Part shown: positions 30,589 through 30,977 of the stretch, in pieces
How the letters are laid out: every line of letters starts with the position of its first letter
Numbering within the stretch: position 1 is the stretch's first letter
Source: a virus
Direction: 5' to 3' (one strand)
Virus record (IMG/VR): IMGVR_UViG_3300028548_001192
Span: 1-30,977 of that record
Length of the DNA: 30,977 bases
Notes under the pieces: model-generated
What the model was told of the DNA's origin: nothing
What the model saw: the letters and a program-made list of their open reading frames with translations, nothing else
The model's database searches: none
Position numbers and translations under genes: made by a program

Positions 30589-30664
30589 TTTCCGAACAAT
30601 TTACGATTTTTACAACCCTAAACCGCCTGGTTTCTTTCAAACTTCAACACTGTATATTCGGAAA
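30589..30664. repeat. attP right-arm integrase-binding sites
   Basis: An inverted site TTTCCGAACA (30589-30598) and a direct site TATTCGGAAA (30655-30664) flank this stretch. The second belongs to the 17-bp repeat shared with the left arm. Sites on both sides of the core are expected of attP only, not of attL or attR alone. Confidence 0.7.
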
Positions 30665-30733
30665 GTGTTTTGTTGAAAAACGACACTATAAAGTAAACCC
30701 CGTTCTGTTGCTATAAATAATTAATTTAATTTA

Positions 30734-30776
30734 GGGTGGCCTTAACTCAGATAATTTGTCTGACTTAGAACCACCC
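30734..30776. other. Long imperfect hairpin
   Basis: Outer stem GGGTGG/CCACCC (6 bp), then TTAA/TTAG pairing with one G-T wobble, then inner stem TCAGA/TCTGA (5 bp) closing a 7-nt loop. No T-tract follows, so a Rho-independent terminator is unlikely. It might be a structured RNA element, a protein-binding site or a single-strand origin-like hairpin. Confidence 0.55.
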
Positions 30777-30791
30777 ATGATTAATTTTAAA

Positions 30792-30815
30792 TACCCGTCT
30801 GCGCACATACGGGTA
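30792..30815. other. Short perfect hairpin
   Basis: A 7-bp perfect stem TACCCGT/ACGGGTA has a 10-nt loop that contains TGCGCA. There is no T-tract after it on the plus strand. Its role is unknown; operator or terminator remnant are possible. Confidence 0.5.
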
Positions 30816-30977
30816 CTTCTGCGCGCAAAAAGTGTACATGCCCGCATAACCATATTTTAAATATAATTTCAGTCCAAACAATTAAGCCATTAAACTGGAT
30901 GAAAGTCGGACACTTCTTAAACTGTTCGGACAGTTCTATTGCAGACCCACCTTTTTTGATTTGGGTGAATTGACATT

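Larger units (their letters stand above)
30665..30977. other. Non-coding right end with inverted repeats
   Basis: I see no supported gene from the integrase stop (30407) to the right edge, and past the attP arms nothing with a good ribosome site. The stretch holds a long hairpin at 30734-30776 (GGGTGG/CCACCC outer stem, TCAGA/TCTGA inner stem), a perfect TACCCGT/ACGGGTA hairpin at 30792-30815, a palindrome AACTGTTCGGACAGTT at 30920-30935, and a TTGACA at 30970-30975 that may be the -35 of a promoter directed off the edge. Confidence 0.6.

Overview
The window is most of the genome of a temperate podovirus-like phage, apparently caught in its free (non-integrated) form. The host is probably a gammaproteobacterium. 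The evidence for that is moderate A+T-rich base composition, lambda/P22-style nin genes (ninB, ninG), an O/P-like replication pair, and an attachment core that copies the 3' half of a gammaproteobacterial-type tRNA-His. No host gene is visible. No protein looks specific to a named species, so the host call is inference.

Layout, in the direction of transcription. A divergent control region at about 26.17-26.32 kb separates a leftward and a rightward unit. Leftward (minus strand): a Cro/YdaS-like HTH protein, a small probable ribbon-helix-helix protein, an O-like initiator with four iterons inside its gene, a P-like helicase loader, three small genes (one a winged helix), a PAPS-reductase-like PP-loop protein, NinB, NinG, a small acidic protein, a ParB-MTase fusion, and the small and large terminase subunits (26.17 to 18.98 kb). 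The same strand continues with hardly a gap into the virion genes: two tiny basic proteins, an SU10-type adaptor, three tail-fibre genes, a tail-assembly chaperone, a 52-residue Lys-rich protein, a nozzle-like beta-propeller protein, a GNAT-like protein, four probable ejection proteins, portal, scaffold and major capsid protein. A strong intrinsic terminator at 422-448 follows the capsid gene. A 95-residue gene and a truncated gene then run off the left edge.

Rightward (plus strand): a CI-like repressor whose S24 peptidase domain has lost its catalytic residues and cleavage site, a small unknown gene, then a second control region (27.16-27.31 kb). After this comes a tightly coupled operon (mostly ATGA overlaps): unknown 115 aa, two very short membrane peptides, unknown 50 aa, ERF annealing protein, a protein with an SSB-type acidic tail, two small genes (one DUF4224-like), and a tyrosine integrase.

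The integrase is followed by attP: a 47-bp tRNA-His 3' half flanked on both sides by TTCGGAA-type repeats, including an identical 17-bp direct repeat on each arm. The last ~420 bp hold inverted repeats but no gene I can support.

The most notable points are the apparently non-cleavable repressor, a shared 13-bp palindrome (ACATTWTAAATGT) in both control regions, the iterons in the O-like gene, the SSB-tail protein beside ERF, the two tiny membrane peptides, and the unusual order in which tail and ejection genes precede portal and capsid. No lysis cassette and no recognisable late antiterminator are visible. They may lie beyond the left or right edge.
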